The notes under the pieces are model-generated. The model searched no databases, had not been told where the DNA came from, and saw only the letters and a program-made list of their open reading frames with translations. A program made the position numbers and the translations under genes. 64,000 nucleotides of DNA. Source: CAZBEL01 sp964628055 (GTDB taxonomy: Bacteria; Fidelibacterota; Marinisomatia; Marinisomatales; TCS56). Within the stretch, counting starts at the first letter, position 1. Every line of letters begins with the position of its first letter. The stretch is taken from positions 1-64,000 of the forward strand of contig CAZVNL010000009.1 of assembly GCA_964628055.1 (NCBI GenBank). Reading direction: 5' to 3'. Shown here piece after piece: positions 53,946 through 62,827 of this stretch.

Positions 53946-54503
53946 TTACGCCAGTCCCCCCAGTCCGCTGAACTGGGTGGTGTCGATGCCGAAAGATTTG
54001 GCGGCGGTACTCCACTTGAACTCGTCGGGGGTGTGGAAAATGAAATCGGTGGTGGTGGTTTGCAAGAGCCAGTCGCCATTTTCGATTTCGCGCTCCAGCT
54101 GGCTACCGGTCCATCCCGCCTGACCCAGCATGAGACGGTACACCTCAGGACCCTTATCCCGGGCGATGTCGTGGAGGATTTCTTTGGTGCTGGTGATGGC
54201 AAACTCCTCGGATATTTCCACGGTCCCCTTGGTCTTATAGGAAGCGGGATGTAACAAAATACCACGTTCCACCATTACCGGTCCCCCGAAGTAAATTTTA
54301 GGCACGAGGCGGAGTAGACTCTCCCCCTTGTCAAATACATCCTGGAACAGGCTCTTTAACTCCGGCGCTTCAAAAGGCTTGTTCACGATGAGGCCAAAGG
54401 CTCCCTTTAAAGTGTGTTCACAAATAAAGACCACCGAGCGCCCGAAGTAGGGATCCTGCAGATGGGGCATGGCGATGAGGATGTGATTTTTTAACGAGTT
54501 CAT
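53946..54503 (-). CDS. YqgE/AlgH family protein
   Basis: A 185-residue cytoplasmic protein of the UPF0301 family (YqgE/AlgH). The characteristic start is GHxLIAMPxLxDPYF-like (NHILIAMPHLQDPYFGRSVVFICEH), followed by GLIVNKP and YFGGPVMVERGILLH, then LGQAGWTGSQLEREIENGDWLL. Known members have a poorly defined regulatory role. It stands alone on the minus strand, divergent from the parvulin lipoprotein gene by 109 bases. Confidence 0.92.
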   Translation of the reverse strand: MNSLKNHILIAMPHLQDPYFGRSVVFICEHTLKGAFGLIVNKPFEAPELKSLFQDVFDKGESLLRLVPKIYFGGPVMVERGILLHPASYKTKGTVEISEEFAITSTKEILHDIARDKGPEVYRLMLGQAGWTGSQLEREIENGDWLLQTTTTDFIFHTPDEFKWSTAAKSFGIDTTQFSGLGGLA

Positions 54504-54612
54504 GGGTCAATGTTAACTAAGAACGCCTATATATCCAATAAGGTTTCCCGACCAGGTTCCGGTGGGGGGGAGGTTTTATTTCACCCCCAGGTACTCGTAA
54601 CTTCCGCCCCTT

Positions 54613-55911
54613 ATGAAACCTACAATCCGACTTTTAATTCTATTTTTCATCGTCTGGGGGTGCAGCCCCCAATTGGGTCCCCAGGAAGTGGCGCGCATTG
54701 GTCGCGTGGTGGTCGCCCCGGCCGACCTCTATGAGATTCTGCCTAAAGCGAGGTTCGAAGCGGCCCCCCAGGAAGAAAAACGCCGGGTCATTCACCAAGC
54801 CGCTGCCCGGAAATGGCTCGCCCAGGAGGCGCTACAAAAGGGCTTCGGCCAACGGCAAGATGTTCAAGACAAGGTTCAAGGATTGTACAATCGGCGCCAT
54901 GTGGACACCTTTATTCAACGACGGGTCTGGGAACCCATTTTAAGTGACTCGGCCTTATATGAGACGTACCAGCGCCTTCAAAAAGTTGTGGGTATCACCC
55001 ACATTCTTATTCACAAAAAGTGGGGGAAGGGGTCCAAGTCCACGCGCAGCGAGGCCGAGGCTCGCCGGTACGCTTATTCCCTGTGGGATCGAATTCGTGC
55101 CGGGGAGATCACTTTCCAGGAGGCAGCCATGTCCTTTACCGAAGAACCCCTGATGAAGACCAATAAGGGAGATTGGGGGTATGTCTACTGGAAGGACCTG
55201 TATCCGGAAGTACTGAAAGTGGCCTGGGAAGATAGTAGCGCCTACCCGGATCCAATCCCTTCAGATTTTGGCTATCACTTGATCCATATCCGGGGGAGTA
55301 AGGCCGCTCCCCAAAAACCTTTTGATCAGGTGAAAGGAGACATCCAACTACTCATCAAGAATGGTCGTCTACCGGAATTCAAATTAGCACTAAAAGCGGT
55401 TGAGAATACCCTGTTGGGAAAATACAACGTGGAGTTGTTTCTGGACAACCTGGAGGCCCTCCACGACACCCTGTTAGCACGGAGCCCCTCCAATAGCTAT
55501 CTCACCTTTGCGGCCCTTGATTCGATAACTACGGAGAAACCCTTAGCTAAAATAGGGGATACCCTCCTCTACCAACCGTGGTTCTTAAAGCAAAGGGCCC
55601 TGGAACCCATGGTGAAACAAGCTTCACTCACTTTCCTCTACGATATTAAAAAGGTCCACCAGGACTTGATCGTCCGTCACTTGGCGGTGTTGGAAGCACG
55701 CCGGGGCAAAATGGTGGACGAAGAGAAATTACGTCGTGATATGTACCGGTTGCGGGAACAAGAAGCCCGTAAGCGCTATGTGGATTCCCTCCTGGCCGCT
55801 GAACCCCAGTTGACCGAAGAAATATTGGAAAACCGGGTCCTCTCCCAACAGGCAGTTACTATTAATCCTGCTTTTTTGACACCACCGGAGCCGTCTCCTC
55901 CGGGCCGCTGA
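54613..55911 (+). CDS. parvulin-type peptidyl-prolyl isomerase lipoprotein
   Basis: A 432-residue lipoprotein with lipobox VWGC (Cys17). It resembles SurA/PrsA chaperones: an N-terminal helical part (about 30-130) and a parvulin domain (about 135-240) with VGITHILIHKKWG, FQEAAMSFTEEPLMKTNKGDWGYV and IPSDFGYHLIHIRGSKAA. A long helical C-terminal region without a second clear parvulin domain follows. It probably helps fold exported or outer-membrane proteins. The last 50 bases overlap the end of the convergent M23 peptidase gene. Confidence 0.85.
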   Translation: MKPTIRLLILFFIVWGCSPQLGPQEVARIGRVVVAPADLYEILPKARFEAAPQEEKRRVIHQAAARKWLAQEALQKGFGQRQDVQDKVQGLYNRRHVDTFIQRRVWEPILSDSALYETYQRLQKVVGITHILIHKKWGKGSKSTRSEAEARRYAYSLWDRIRAGEITFQEAAMSFTEEPLMKTNKGDWGYVYWKDLYPEVLKVAWEDSSAYPDPIPSDFGYHLIHIRGSKAAPQKPFDQVKGDIQLLIKNGRLPEFKLALKAVENTLLGKYNVELFLDNLEALHDTLLARSPSNSYLTFAALDSITTEKPLAKIGDTLLYQPWFLKQRALEPMVKQASLTFLYDIKKVHQDLIVRHLAVLEARRGKMVDEEKLRRDMYRLREQEARKRYVDSLLAAEPQLTEEILENRVLSQQAVTINPAFLTPPEPSPPGR

Positions 55912-57046
55912 ACACCTGGACCAGTAGGGGATAAAGTTCCTCGTAAGATAGCCCCTGCCCAAGATAATACTCCCCGGAGGGATTCTGTAGAATAAGTTCC
56001 CAGTGCAGGTGGGCGCCTCCCTTTTTCCCCAGAGTACTATCCCGCGTACCGCTGTTCCCGCTGTAGCCAATAATCTGACCCTCCTTCACGGTTACCCCGG
56101 GTTGGATTCCAGGCTCGATACCCGACAGGTGGGCGTAGATGGACACGGCCCGGTATCCTGGGACTAACGCCAATCCGTGGTCGATGATGAGGGCCCGGCC
56201 TAATAGCACGTAGTCGAACACGTCCGACGGCGTACGCTGGACGGCTCGGGCACGGCGGAGTAACATCTTCCGGAATGCGGGTGCCACTTCCTCAAAATGG
56301 TTGTCAGCCCGGATTACAACCCCTGTTGCTACGGACCGAACGGGGCTTCCCCAATTGGTGACGAAATCAATGCCCCGATGAATACCGTGACGGTATTTGC
56401 GAGGTGCGTTGGGTAAGAGGAGTGTTCTTTTGGGAACTTCCACGCCGGCGCAGGGCAAGGGTAATGACAACTCCCTGAAGATTTCTTTGGTGGGTGGCGT
56501 CGAAAGGGTACTGAAAAGGGGTCGTATAGGTTGGGCTCCCGGGTCACCGAAGGCCTTTAAGAAAGGATTTACCAGCGCGGCCAAACCGGTTGTATCTATA
56601 GCATAGGTAATTTCCAGGGTTTGATCGTTGATGGTAATTCCTTGTTCGTGGTAAGTGAATGTGGAAGGGGGTAGACTGGCGGTTAACATCTCCAGAAGGG
56701 CGCTTTTAAGGGAATCACCGACAACGGTTTTTAAGTAGGATTGCAGGGCTACCTCGGGAACGGGTTGATGAAGGAACATGAGTAAGGAATCGAGGGGTGT
56801 GGTGGGATTAGGGATGGTGAGGGTTGCCTGCCAGCGGTCTTCCGAGAACGTTAATCGGGGGGGCCGTGGTACCGGGGCTTCGATCTTCGGTGGTTCTGGC
56901 GTAGGAGTGACCGTTTTAATTACCACCGGTTCCGGTGTCGGTTCAACGACGGGTGGTGCGCAGGCGTCCAGGAGCAGTAGCCACCAAACCAGGCTGACCC
57001 CCAGGAGAAGGGAATATCTGTTGTGTAATCCCTCGCCGGGAGTCAT
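55862..57046 (-). CDS. M23-family metallopeptidase lipoprotein
   Basis: A 394-residue lipoprotein (lipobox LDAC, Cys29) with a proline-rich linker (about 30-65), an unassigned middle domain and a C-terminal M23 (LytM) peptidase domain. The zinc ligands are intact: His223-x3-Asp227 in HRGIDFV, and HLH at 346-348; His306 in YAHL may also serve. Such enzymes cut peptidoglycan cross-links. It is the last gene of the envelope operon, overlapping the AroQ-like gene by 4 bases (ATGA), and its 3' end overlaps the parvulin gene by 50 bases. Confidence 0.88.
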   Translation of the reverse strand: MTPGEGLHNRYSLLLGVSLVWWLLLLDACAPPVVEPTPEPVVIKTVTPTPEPPKIEAPVPRPPRLTFSEDRWQATLTIPNPTTPLDSLLMFLHQPVPEVALQSYLKTVVGDSLKSALLEMLTASLPPSTFTYHEQGITINDQTLEITYAIDTTGLAALVNPFLKAFGDPGAQPIRPLFSTLSTPPTKEIFRELSLPLPCAGVEVPKRTLLLPNAPRKYRHGIHRGIDFVTNWGSPVRSVATGVVIRADNHFEEVAPAFRKMLLRRARAVQRTPSDVFDYVLLGRALIIDHGLALVPGYRAVSIYAHLSGIEPGIQPGVTVKEGQIIGYSGNSGTRDSTLGKKGGAHLHWELILQNPSGEYYLGQGLSYEELYPLLVQVFSGPEETAPVVSKKQD

Positions 57047-57489
57047 GAATTATCCGAAAGCCGAGGGACCAAAATATCCAGGGCCTGGACGAAAGCTGCA
57101 TCGGGGTGTTCGGTGACGGTGGCTACACACACATCGGTTAAGATAGACGTATCCCGGTCCACCCCGCTGCCATATTCATCCAGAAACAGGACTTGGACAG
57201 TCGTGAGGTTAATCCAGCGAAGGGTTTCCTGGAGAGCATGTTCGTACCGCGCCCAGGCCATTGGCGCCAGCAAAACGCCCTGGGCCCAGTTGCGATTCCG
57301 CTGGAGAAAGGTGATGGCTTTATCCACCCGGTGGGTCTGAAGGAATTTCAACTCCGGATGGGGGTGGACTTGGTGGGCGTGTTGACGTAACCGTTTGTTG
57401 ATTTTATCCAGGGTAACCCGTTCGTGGCGCCGGGCAGCCTGGAGGCCGATCAAATTCAGGTTAGGTCCCTGGAGGACTAAGATACGCAT
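57043..57489 (-). CDS. AroQ-like (type II dehydroquinase fold) protein without catalytic residues
   Basis: 148 residues, the size of type II 3-dehydroquinate dehydratases, beginning RILVLQGPNLNLIG, which is the unmistakable AroQ start. Against the family, the arginine of GTREP is Gln17, the catalytic Tyr of EIYG is His22, the Asn of INPGAYTHTS is Ala75, the His of that loop is Arg81 and the His of HLSN is Leu101. All the acid-base and substrate residues are gone while length and strand order are kept. It should not act as a dehydratase. It overlaps the M23 gene by 4 bases inside an envelope operon, so a structural or regulatory role is more likely (inference). Confidence 0.75.
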   Translation of the reverse strand: MRILVLQGPNLNLIGLQAARRHERVTLDKINKRLRQHAHQVHPHPELKFLQTHRVDKAITFLQRNRNWAQGVLLAPMAWARYEHALQETLRWINLTTVQVLFLDEYGSGVDRDTSILTDVCVATVTEHPDAAFVQALDILVPRLSDNS

Positions 57490-57537
57490 GGAAAAAATTA
57501 CGATTATTCCAATCTAACCCGGCCTAAATAATTTCTC

Positions 57538-57921
57538 TCATTTCAGGGGGACGATTTGCCCTAAGATGTAACCGATGGTGATCCCTACCAACAGGGCGAT
57601 GGTGAGGACACGGGAGCTCACCACTTCTTTGGTGTAGCCCCGGCGGATGGCAATGATACTCACGAAGTAACCCAATCCGTTGAGGATCCAGAAGAAGGGG
57701 ATGGTGAGCACTTTAATCAGGATGGGGCCCACTAAGGGGATGGCGGCGATCAAGGCGCCCAAACCGGAAAATACCTGGGTGAACAACCCTAACAAGAGGG
57801 TGAAAAAGAGAATAATTTTCTGGTCGATGCCCAGGATCGAAGCAATGATGATGAGGATGAGAATCCCGATCCAGATGATGATGGATCGACGATGGGTGCG
57901 TAGAAAAGAAGGTTCAGTCAT
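57538..57921 (-). CDS. small hydrophobic membrane protein
   Basis: 127 residues, mostly hydrophobic, with about four membrane segments (around 13-32, 33-52, 56-78, 103-123) and a short basic start. Glycine and isoleucine are frequent (LFTQVFSGLGALIAAIPLVGPILIKVL). I do not recognise the family. It overlaps the DUF3108 gene by 8 bases (ATGACTGA) and lies 48 bases before the AroQ-like gene in the same operon. Confidence 0.65.
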   Translation of the reverse strand: MTEPSFLRTHRRSIIIWIGILILIIIASILGIDQKIILFFTLLLGLFTQVFSGLGALIAAIPLVGPILIKVLTIPFFWILNGLGYFVSIIAIRRGYTKEVVSSRVLTIALLVGITIGYILGQIVPLK

Positions 57922-58636
57922 TAGTTATCAAGGCCTCCACTGGAATACCATAGACGGTAACGCTCGCCTTGATGATCCGCCGGGATTTCCCCCGTTCCAC
58001 CCACAGTTGGCGGACGGCGTTAGTGGCTATGATATGGCTCATAAAATAGTCTGAATGAGTTAAAATGGGTTCCTCTTCACTATGTTCCAAGGGGATCAAG
58101 TCAAGACGGTAATGGTCGCAAGGAATCTCCTTACCAAGGGCTTTGATGTTAACCGAATCAGCCCATAGGAACCGGCCCTTATACAGGCGTCCTTCGTGGT
58201 CTAAAGTAAACCAGCGAGCGTCCAGTTTGGCAACCGTTTCCTGCTGTACGCGGGCCAGGAGGGTGAAAATGGATTGTATTTCCCGAGGCCGGGGACGGGC
58301 TTCCGAAGGGAATTCTAAAGTTCCGTTTTCCAGATTGTACCGAAGGTGGAAGGTCTGCTCAAAAGCGCCTTGTTTTACCTCTTTGGAGTACTCCCGCAAG
58401 GCAAAAGTTACCGAGTCAAAGGCGGTTAGATATTCGTTATCCACAGGCCAAATATAATCGATGATTCCTTTAGTCTTGGTGGTAAACCGAATCTGATTTG
58501 AGCGGGGATAGGACATGGACACTTCCGCACAGGGAAGGTACAAGATAGTGACTTGATATTCCTGAGCTTGGATTGATAGAAGGAGGATTCCTGCAAGGCT
58601 GACCCAGATTAAAGGATGGCTTAGTGCCGAACGCAT
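57914..58636 (-). CDS. DUF3108-like exported protein
   Basis: A 240-residue protein with a signal peptide (PLIWVSLAGILLLSIQAQ) and one compact beta-rich domain. The pattern of a lipid-like start strand (EYQVTILYLPCAEVSMSY), a central FHLRYNLENGTLEFPSEARPRPREIQSIFTLLARVQQE and a late ADSVNIKALGKEIPCDHYRLDLIP fits the DUF3108 family, which has no established activity. It lies 6 bases after the GT2 gene and overlaps the next gene by 8 bases. Confidence 0.75.
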   Translation of the reverse strand: MRSALSHPLIWVSLAGILLLSIQAQEYQVTILYLPCAEVSMSYPRSNQIRFTTKTKGIIDYIWPVDNEYLTAFDSVTFALREYSKEVKQGAFEQTFHLRYNLENGTLEFPSEARPRPREIQSIFTLLARVQQETVAKLDARWFTLDHEGRLYKGRFLWADSVNIKALGKEIPCDHYRLDLIPLEHSEEEPILTHSDYFMSHIIATNAVRQLWVERGKSRRIIKASVTVYGIPVEALITND

Positions 58637-58642
58637 GGTTTT

Positions 58643-59752
58643 TTATTTCCATTTGAATTTACCGGTCAAACCCAGGAGCCCAACCAGGGGGATATACACT
58701 GGTTGTGCTACGCTCCACACGCAGTAAACCGTGGGATCTACCGTCTTGTCGAAACGTTGAGCCCCGGTGAAAATCACCAGTGCGTCCAGGATAAATTTGA
58801 CCCCAAAGGGGATGATGACCCAGGGCCACCAGGTGTGGAAAACGAAACCAAACAGAAGGAAAATGTTGTATAAGAAAGCTGTCACCAGAAAAGCCAGGAA
58901 TAGGGGGTCGCTGTGAAATGCTTTCCGGGAATTGGAAGCCCACCGGATATGCTGGGCGAGGAAGGTGCTCAGCCGGGGCACAGGGGTGGTTGTAACAAAG
59001 CTCTGCGGGTTATTATTGAAGCGCAACCGGGCCTGACGGGAAATGGCCTGCACCAGGTACATGTCGTCACCGGATACTTGTTGAGCTACGGGCTGAAAGC
59101 CGTGGATAGCTTCGAAATTCTTGCGGCGATAAGCTAGGTTTTGGCCACTTCCCGACCAATTACGACCCCACCCAATGGCTCCGGCATTGGTGGCCATTAA
59201 ACCCAGGAAGTCTACGGCCTGGTAACGGACGAAGAAGGTATTTGGTGTGATATCAATAGCCGAGAATCCCACCACGATGCCCGTGTCGGGAGTAAACTCC
59301 CGTACCATGCTAGAGACCCAGGTGGTCTTGACCCGGCAATCTGCGTCGGTAGTTAAAATGATTTCCCCCCTGGCCACCTCCAGAGCTTTGGTAAGGGCGT
59401 ATTTCTTGGGTGTCATAATAGGGTGGGATTCTGTGATTTGCCGGCCGTAAACTTGAGGGTACTGCTGTTGGAATTTTTCGATGACGCTCAGGGTGCCATC
59501 GGTAGAGCGGTCATCCACCACCACAATTTCTAAGCGGTCGGTGGGATAGTCTTGCCGAATGAGATCGTGGAGCAAGTGAGGGAGGGTTTGTTCTTCGTTT
59601 CGGGCGGCCACGATTATGGAAACCGTGGGCCAGGATGGGGACGTAGGCGCGGGTGGACGGTTCAACCGCCATAGACCCGTAAGAAAAAAAAGCGTAAAAC
59701 AAGCGTATCCTGCGGTGACAATAACCAGCAGGAGGAGCAGTCCATCCATCAA
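58643..59752 (-). CDS. membrane glycosyltransferase, family 2
   Basis: A 369-residue GT2 enzyme: one N-terminal helix, the GT-A domain (about 45-270) with VSIIVAARNEEQTLPHLLHDLIRQDYP, the sugar-nucleotide site VVVDDRSTDGT, TTDADCRV (DxD) and SGDDMYLVQAI (acid loop), and three C-terminal helices. This architecture is used by enzymes that make or modify envelope glycans or glycolipids. The acceptor is unknown. It overlaps mgtE by 4 bases upstream and stands 6 bases before the DUF3108 gene. Confidence 0.88.
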   Translation of the reverse strand: MMDGLLLLLVIVTAGYACFTLFFLTGLWRLNRPPAPTSPSWPTVSIIVAARNEEQTLPHLLHDLIRQDYPTDRLEIVVVDDRSTDGTLSVIEKFQQQYPQVYGRQITESHPIMTPKKYALTKALEVARGEIILTTDADCRVKTTWVSSMVREFTPDTGIVVGFSAIDITPNTFFVRYQAVDFLGLMATNAGAIGWGRNWSGSGQNLAYRRKNFEAIHGFQPVAQQVSGDDMYLVQAISRQARLRFNNNPQSFVTTTPVPRLSTFLAQHIRWASNSRKAFHSDPLFLAFLVTAFLYNIFLLFGFVFHTWWPWVIIPFGVKFILDALVIFTGAQRFDKTVDPTVYCVWSVAQPVYIPLVGLLGLTGKFKWK

Positions 59753-61119
59753 TGGGGTAGGAGCAATGCGGCGATGAGGAGGTAGGTGGTTACACCAATT
59801 ATATCCGTGGCGGTAGTAACAAAGGGGCCGGAGGTAATCGCCGGGTCAATATTCATCCGGCGCATGACCAGGGGGGTCACCGTGCCAATGATGCTCGCCA
59901 GGAGCATGGAGGCAAAAATGCTGAGGCCCACTACCATGGCGAAGTAGGTACTGATATTTACAAATCGGAATTGGGCCACTAATCCCAATAAAATCCCGTA
60001 AAAAAGACCTAAGAGTAGCCCAACCTGGGTATGTTTCCAGATGACTTCCAGGGCGTTTCCCGGTCCCACCCGACCCGTAGCCAGACCGCGCACCACCAGC
60101 GTGGAGGATTGCGTCCCGGCATTGCCACCCATGCCGGTGATGACCGGAATGAAGGCTGCCAAGGCGATGACGGCTTCTAATAGATTGTCAAAAACACCGA
60201 TGATCAGAGAGACCAACACCCCGCCGATCCAGGTAGCAAACAGCCAGGGCAAACGCGCTTTGGCATTTTCCCAGGGTGATTTTAATAGTAGCTCCCGGTC
60301 CTTCCCGATTCCCGCCATCTGGAAGAAGTCCTCCGTGGCCTCTTCCCGGATGATATCTACCACGTCGTCTACGGTGACGATTCCCAACAGGCGGTTTTCC
60401 CGATCCACCACCGGCACAGCTAAATAATTGTAGCGGGAAACCAAGCGGGCCACTTCCTCTTGATCCGTATCCGGCCACACGGTGTGGACCGTTTTTACCA
60501 TGATCTCTTCTAAGGTTTTACCAGGGGGTGTTGTCACCAGGTCCCGCAGGGAAATAACTCCCACCAGGCGTTCCTCGTCGTCGGTAACGTACAGGTAAAA
60601 AACCATCTCCGCCTTTTCGTGGTCCTGTAAAGCCATGATGGCATCCTTGGCCACGGTATCTTTAGGAAGGCTGAAGACATCTGTGGACATGAGGCTTCCC
60701 GCACTGTCCTCGGGATAACCCATGATTTCTTCCACTTCTTCCTGCTCTTCGGCCTTGAGCAGGTCCATCACCGCCTGGGTTTTTTCTTCGGGAAGCACCC
60801 CCAGGATGGTGGCCTGGTCGTTGGAGCTGGAGACGCGGATCAGGTCAGCGATCCGGGTGGGGTCTTCGGTTTCTAACAGGCTCCGGAGGATGGATTCATC
60901 TAATTCACTCAGAAACTCGGTCGTTTGCTCATTGGCCTCCATCAGGTTAAAGAGCTCCCGCTGTTCCGTTTCGTTTAGATACCGGAAGAGCAGAGCAATG
61001 TCTGCCGGGTGGTTTTTTTCGATGAGCTTAACTAGGTTGGTGACGGCGTGACGTCTTAGAAGCCGCTGGAAGGTGTCCCGTAGAACGGTGATTTCGTAGC
61101 CAAACATTTCTTTCCTCAT
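59749..61119 (-). CDS. mgtE: magnesium transporter MgtE
   Basis: A 456-residue Mg2+ channel of the inner membrane. In order: the cytoplasmic helical MgtE N domain (about 5-125), two CBS domains (about 135-255; DEERLVGVISLRDLV and RENRLLGIVTVDDVVDII), the plug helix and five membrane helices (about 280-455) with the pore stretch PVITGMGGNAGTQSSTLVVRGLATG. The last helix motif is DIIGVTTYLLIAALL. It overlaps neighbours by 4 bases on both sides, which ties Mg2+ uptake to the envelope operon. Confidence 0.96.
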   Translation of the reverse strand: MRKEMFGYEITVLRDTFQRLLRRHAVTNLVKLIEKNHPADIALLFRYLNETEQRELFNLMEANEQTTEFLSELDESILRSLLETEDPTRIADLIRVSSSNDQATILGVLPEEKTQAVMDLLKAEEQEEVEEIMGYPEDSAGSLMSTDVFSLPKDTVAKDAIMALQDHEKAEMVFYLYVTDDEERLVGVISLRDLVTTPPGKTLEEIMVKTVHTVWPDTDQEEVARLVSRYNYLAVPVVDRENRLLGIVTVDDVVDIIREEATEDFFQMAGIGKDRELLLKSPWENAKARLPWLFATWIGGVLVSLIIGVFDNLLEAVIALAAFIPVITGMGGNAGTQSSTLVVRGLATGRVGPGNALEVIWKHTQVGLLLGLFYGILLGLVAQFRFVNISTYFAMVVGLSIFASMLLASIIGTVTPLVMRRMNIDPAITSGPFVTTATDIIGVTTYLLIAALLLPH

Positions 61120-61925
61120 GTTGTCCTCACAGATGGAAAAGAGCTTTCCAATTGTTTAAAACCGTTCCACAGTAATCCCAGGGCCAACGCCAGGAAGAGC
61201 GGGGAAACGTGTCCCTTCCAGATATACAGAGGATTGATGATATCGCCGTAATTGTTGAATACCAGGGCTAGACCGTTGTTGAGGCCGTGTAGGATCAGGC
61301 TCCCTAAAATAGACCCTGTGCGCCAGGCCAGGTAACCGAGGATCACTCCCAGGAGGTAAATTTGAATTACCCAGTAGGGATTCAGGTGGATGGCGGCGAA
61401 GAGCAAGCTGGTGATCAGGACAGCCCGGGTGACGTCCTTCCAATGTTCTTCTAAGAAGGTTTGTAAAAACCCCCGGAAGAGGAGTTCTTCCCCTAAGGGA
61501 GCCAATAGGGCCACGCCCAGTACGATAATTGCGGCTCGCTCCCAGGTATCGAAGGTAAGCACCTCGTTGGAGTCAGTGAGATATTCTGGTGCCGGGAAAA
61601 GCCAGGCGGCTAAACGATCGAGTTCATCGGCTAAGATAATTACCCCTATGGCGATCAGTACCACCGTTGTTGCCGTGCGCCAGGAGATGGGGTGAAAACG
61701 CAGTCGGTGACGAAGGGGTTCTTTCTTGAAAGTGAGATACAATAGCACCGGGATAACCATGAGCCCCTGGCCGGCAAACAGGGCGAAATAATTAAAAAAG
61801 CGTTGGTCGTACTGGGGGTAATACTTAGAACCGACGGTGGTAATCAACCAACCGATCCCCATGGCCATCAGGACTGAGGCAATGACGATGGAAAAAGCAA
61901 TCCTGGTAGTGATTATCTTGTTCAT
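61116..61925 (-). CDS. CPBP-family intramembrane glutamic protease
   Basis: A 269-residue membrane protein of the CPBP (Rce1/CAAX-protease-like) family. Motif 1 is EELLFRG in APLGEELLFRGFLQTF and motif 2 is the AIHLNP histidine region, followed by the H-x3-N type HGLNNGLALV. About seven helices are expected. Members act as proteases or as immunity/secretion helpers; the target here is unknown. It is the first gene of the envelope operon, whose promoter should lie in 61926-62050. Confidence 0.88.
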   Translation of the reverse strand: MNKIITTRIAFSIVIASVLMAMGIGWLITTVGSKYYPQYDQRFFNYFALFAGQGLMVIPVLLYLTFKKEPLRHRLRFHPISWRTATTVVLIAIGVIILADELDRLAAWLFPAPEYLTDSNEVLTFDTWERAAIIVLGVALLAPLGEELLFRGFLQTFLEEHWKDVTRAVLITSLLFAAIHLNPYWVIQIYLLGVILGYLAWRTGSILGSLILHGLNNGLALVFNNYGDIINPLYIWKGHVSPLFLALALGLLWNGFKQLESSFPSVRTT

Positions 61926-62050
61926 GATAGGGGGATCCTTCGGACGGGTCTGGTTCTTTACACTCCATTTCCATCTAAATTACGGAAGGTCATGTGATAA
62001 AGAAAAGGAACAAGTCAGGCGGCTTGGCAGCGGGAATTGGTGGGGCTGAA

Positions 62051-62809
62051 CTACTGCTGGGTGAGGTAATGGAGAATGATGCCTCCCGCCACCGCCACGT
62101 TCAGCGATTCCCCACCCCCTTTGCGCGGAATGGCGATAAGCCGTTGGCAGAGCGAGCGGTTGGACGCGGTAATTCCCCGGGCTTCGTTGCCCAAAACCAG
62201 CACCCAAGGGGCCGAGGACAGTGAGTTGCTATCCAGGGCCTGTCCTTGGTGGTGCGCTCCTATGATAGTGTGGGTTGGGGTGTGGAAAGTGTGTAGCGCA
62301 ACATCACAATAGATCGTAAAGTGGAAATGGGCCCCCATACCGCCCCGGACCACCTTGGGATTGTAGGGATCGGCGCAATTGGGAGCGAGAGCAATATGAT
62401 GGAGACCAAACCAATCGGCAGTCCGCAGGAGGGTTCCTAAGTTGCCGGGGTCCTGGATGCGATCTAAATAGAGCCAGTTGAACGGTTCCTTTGGCTCTGG
62501 AAATGTAGGATGGGGTAAATTACAAACACCGAGTATACCTGGTGGCGTCACCGTGGGTGTGATCTTGTTCATGGTTGGTTCGTCAAGAATATGAACGGTG
62601 ACCTTGCTTTTTTCCAGGAGTCGAAGCAACCTTGAGTGAGCAGCTTGGATTTGGAATTCAGTTGTTAAGTAGACTGCCTGGAAGGGCGCCTGGGCCTCCA
62701 GGGCGGCGGTCACCAGACGTTCCCCTTCAAGGAGAAACTGACGGTATTTTTGTCTGTATTTCTTATACACCAGGGACCGGATTCGTTTTATCTGGGCTTT
62801 GCTTATCAT
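62051..62809 (-). CDS. SpoU/TrmH-family RNA 2'-O-methyltransferase
   Basis: A 252-residue RNA methyltransferase: an N-terminal substrate-binding domain (about 1-95) with KYRQFLLEGERLVTAAL, and a C-terminal SPOUT knot domain with LYLDRIQDPGNLGTLLRTADWFG (motif 1), VLGNEARGIT (motif 2) and IPRKGGGESLNVAVAGGIILHYL (motif 3). It should methylate a ribose of rRNA or tRNA; the exact nucleotide cannot be told. It lies 18 bases after the amidohydrolase gene on the same strand. Confidence 0.93.
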   Translation of the reverse strand: MISKAQIKRIRSLVYKKYRQKYRQFLLEGERLVTAALEAQAPFQAVYLTTEFQIQAAHSRLLRLLEKSKVTVHILDEPTMNKITPTVTPPGILGVCNLPHPTFPEPKEPFNWLYLDRIQDPGNLGTLLRTADWFGLHHIALAPNCADPYNPKVVRGGMGAHFHFTIYCDVALHTFHTPTHTIIGAHHQGQALDSNSLSSAPWVLVLGNEARGITASNRSLCQRLIAIPRKGGGESLNVAVAGGIILHYLTQQ

Positions 62810-62827
62810 GGTAGCGGGACCTACAAG

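Noticed and set aside
57043..57489. Calling this gene a working 3-dehydroquinate dehydratase.
   Set aside because: All known catalytic positions are substituted, as described in the findings.
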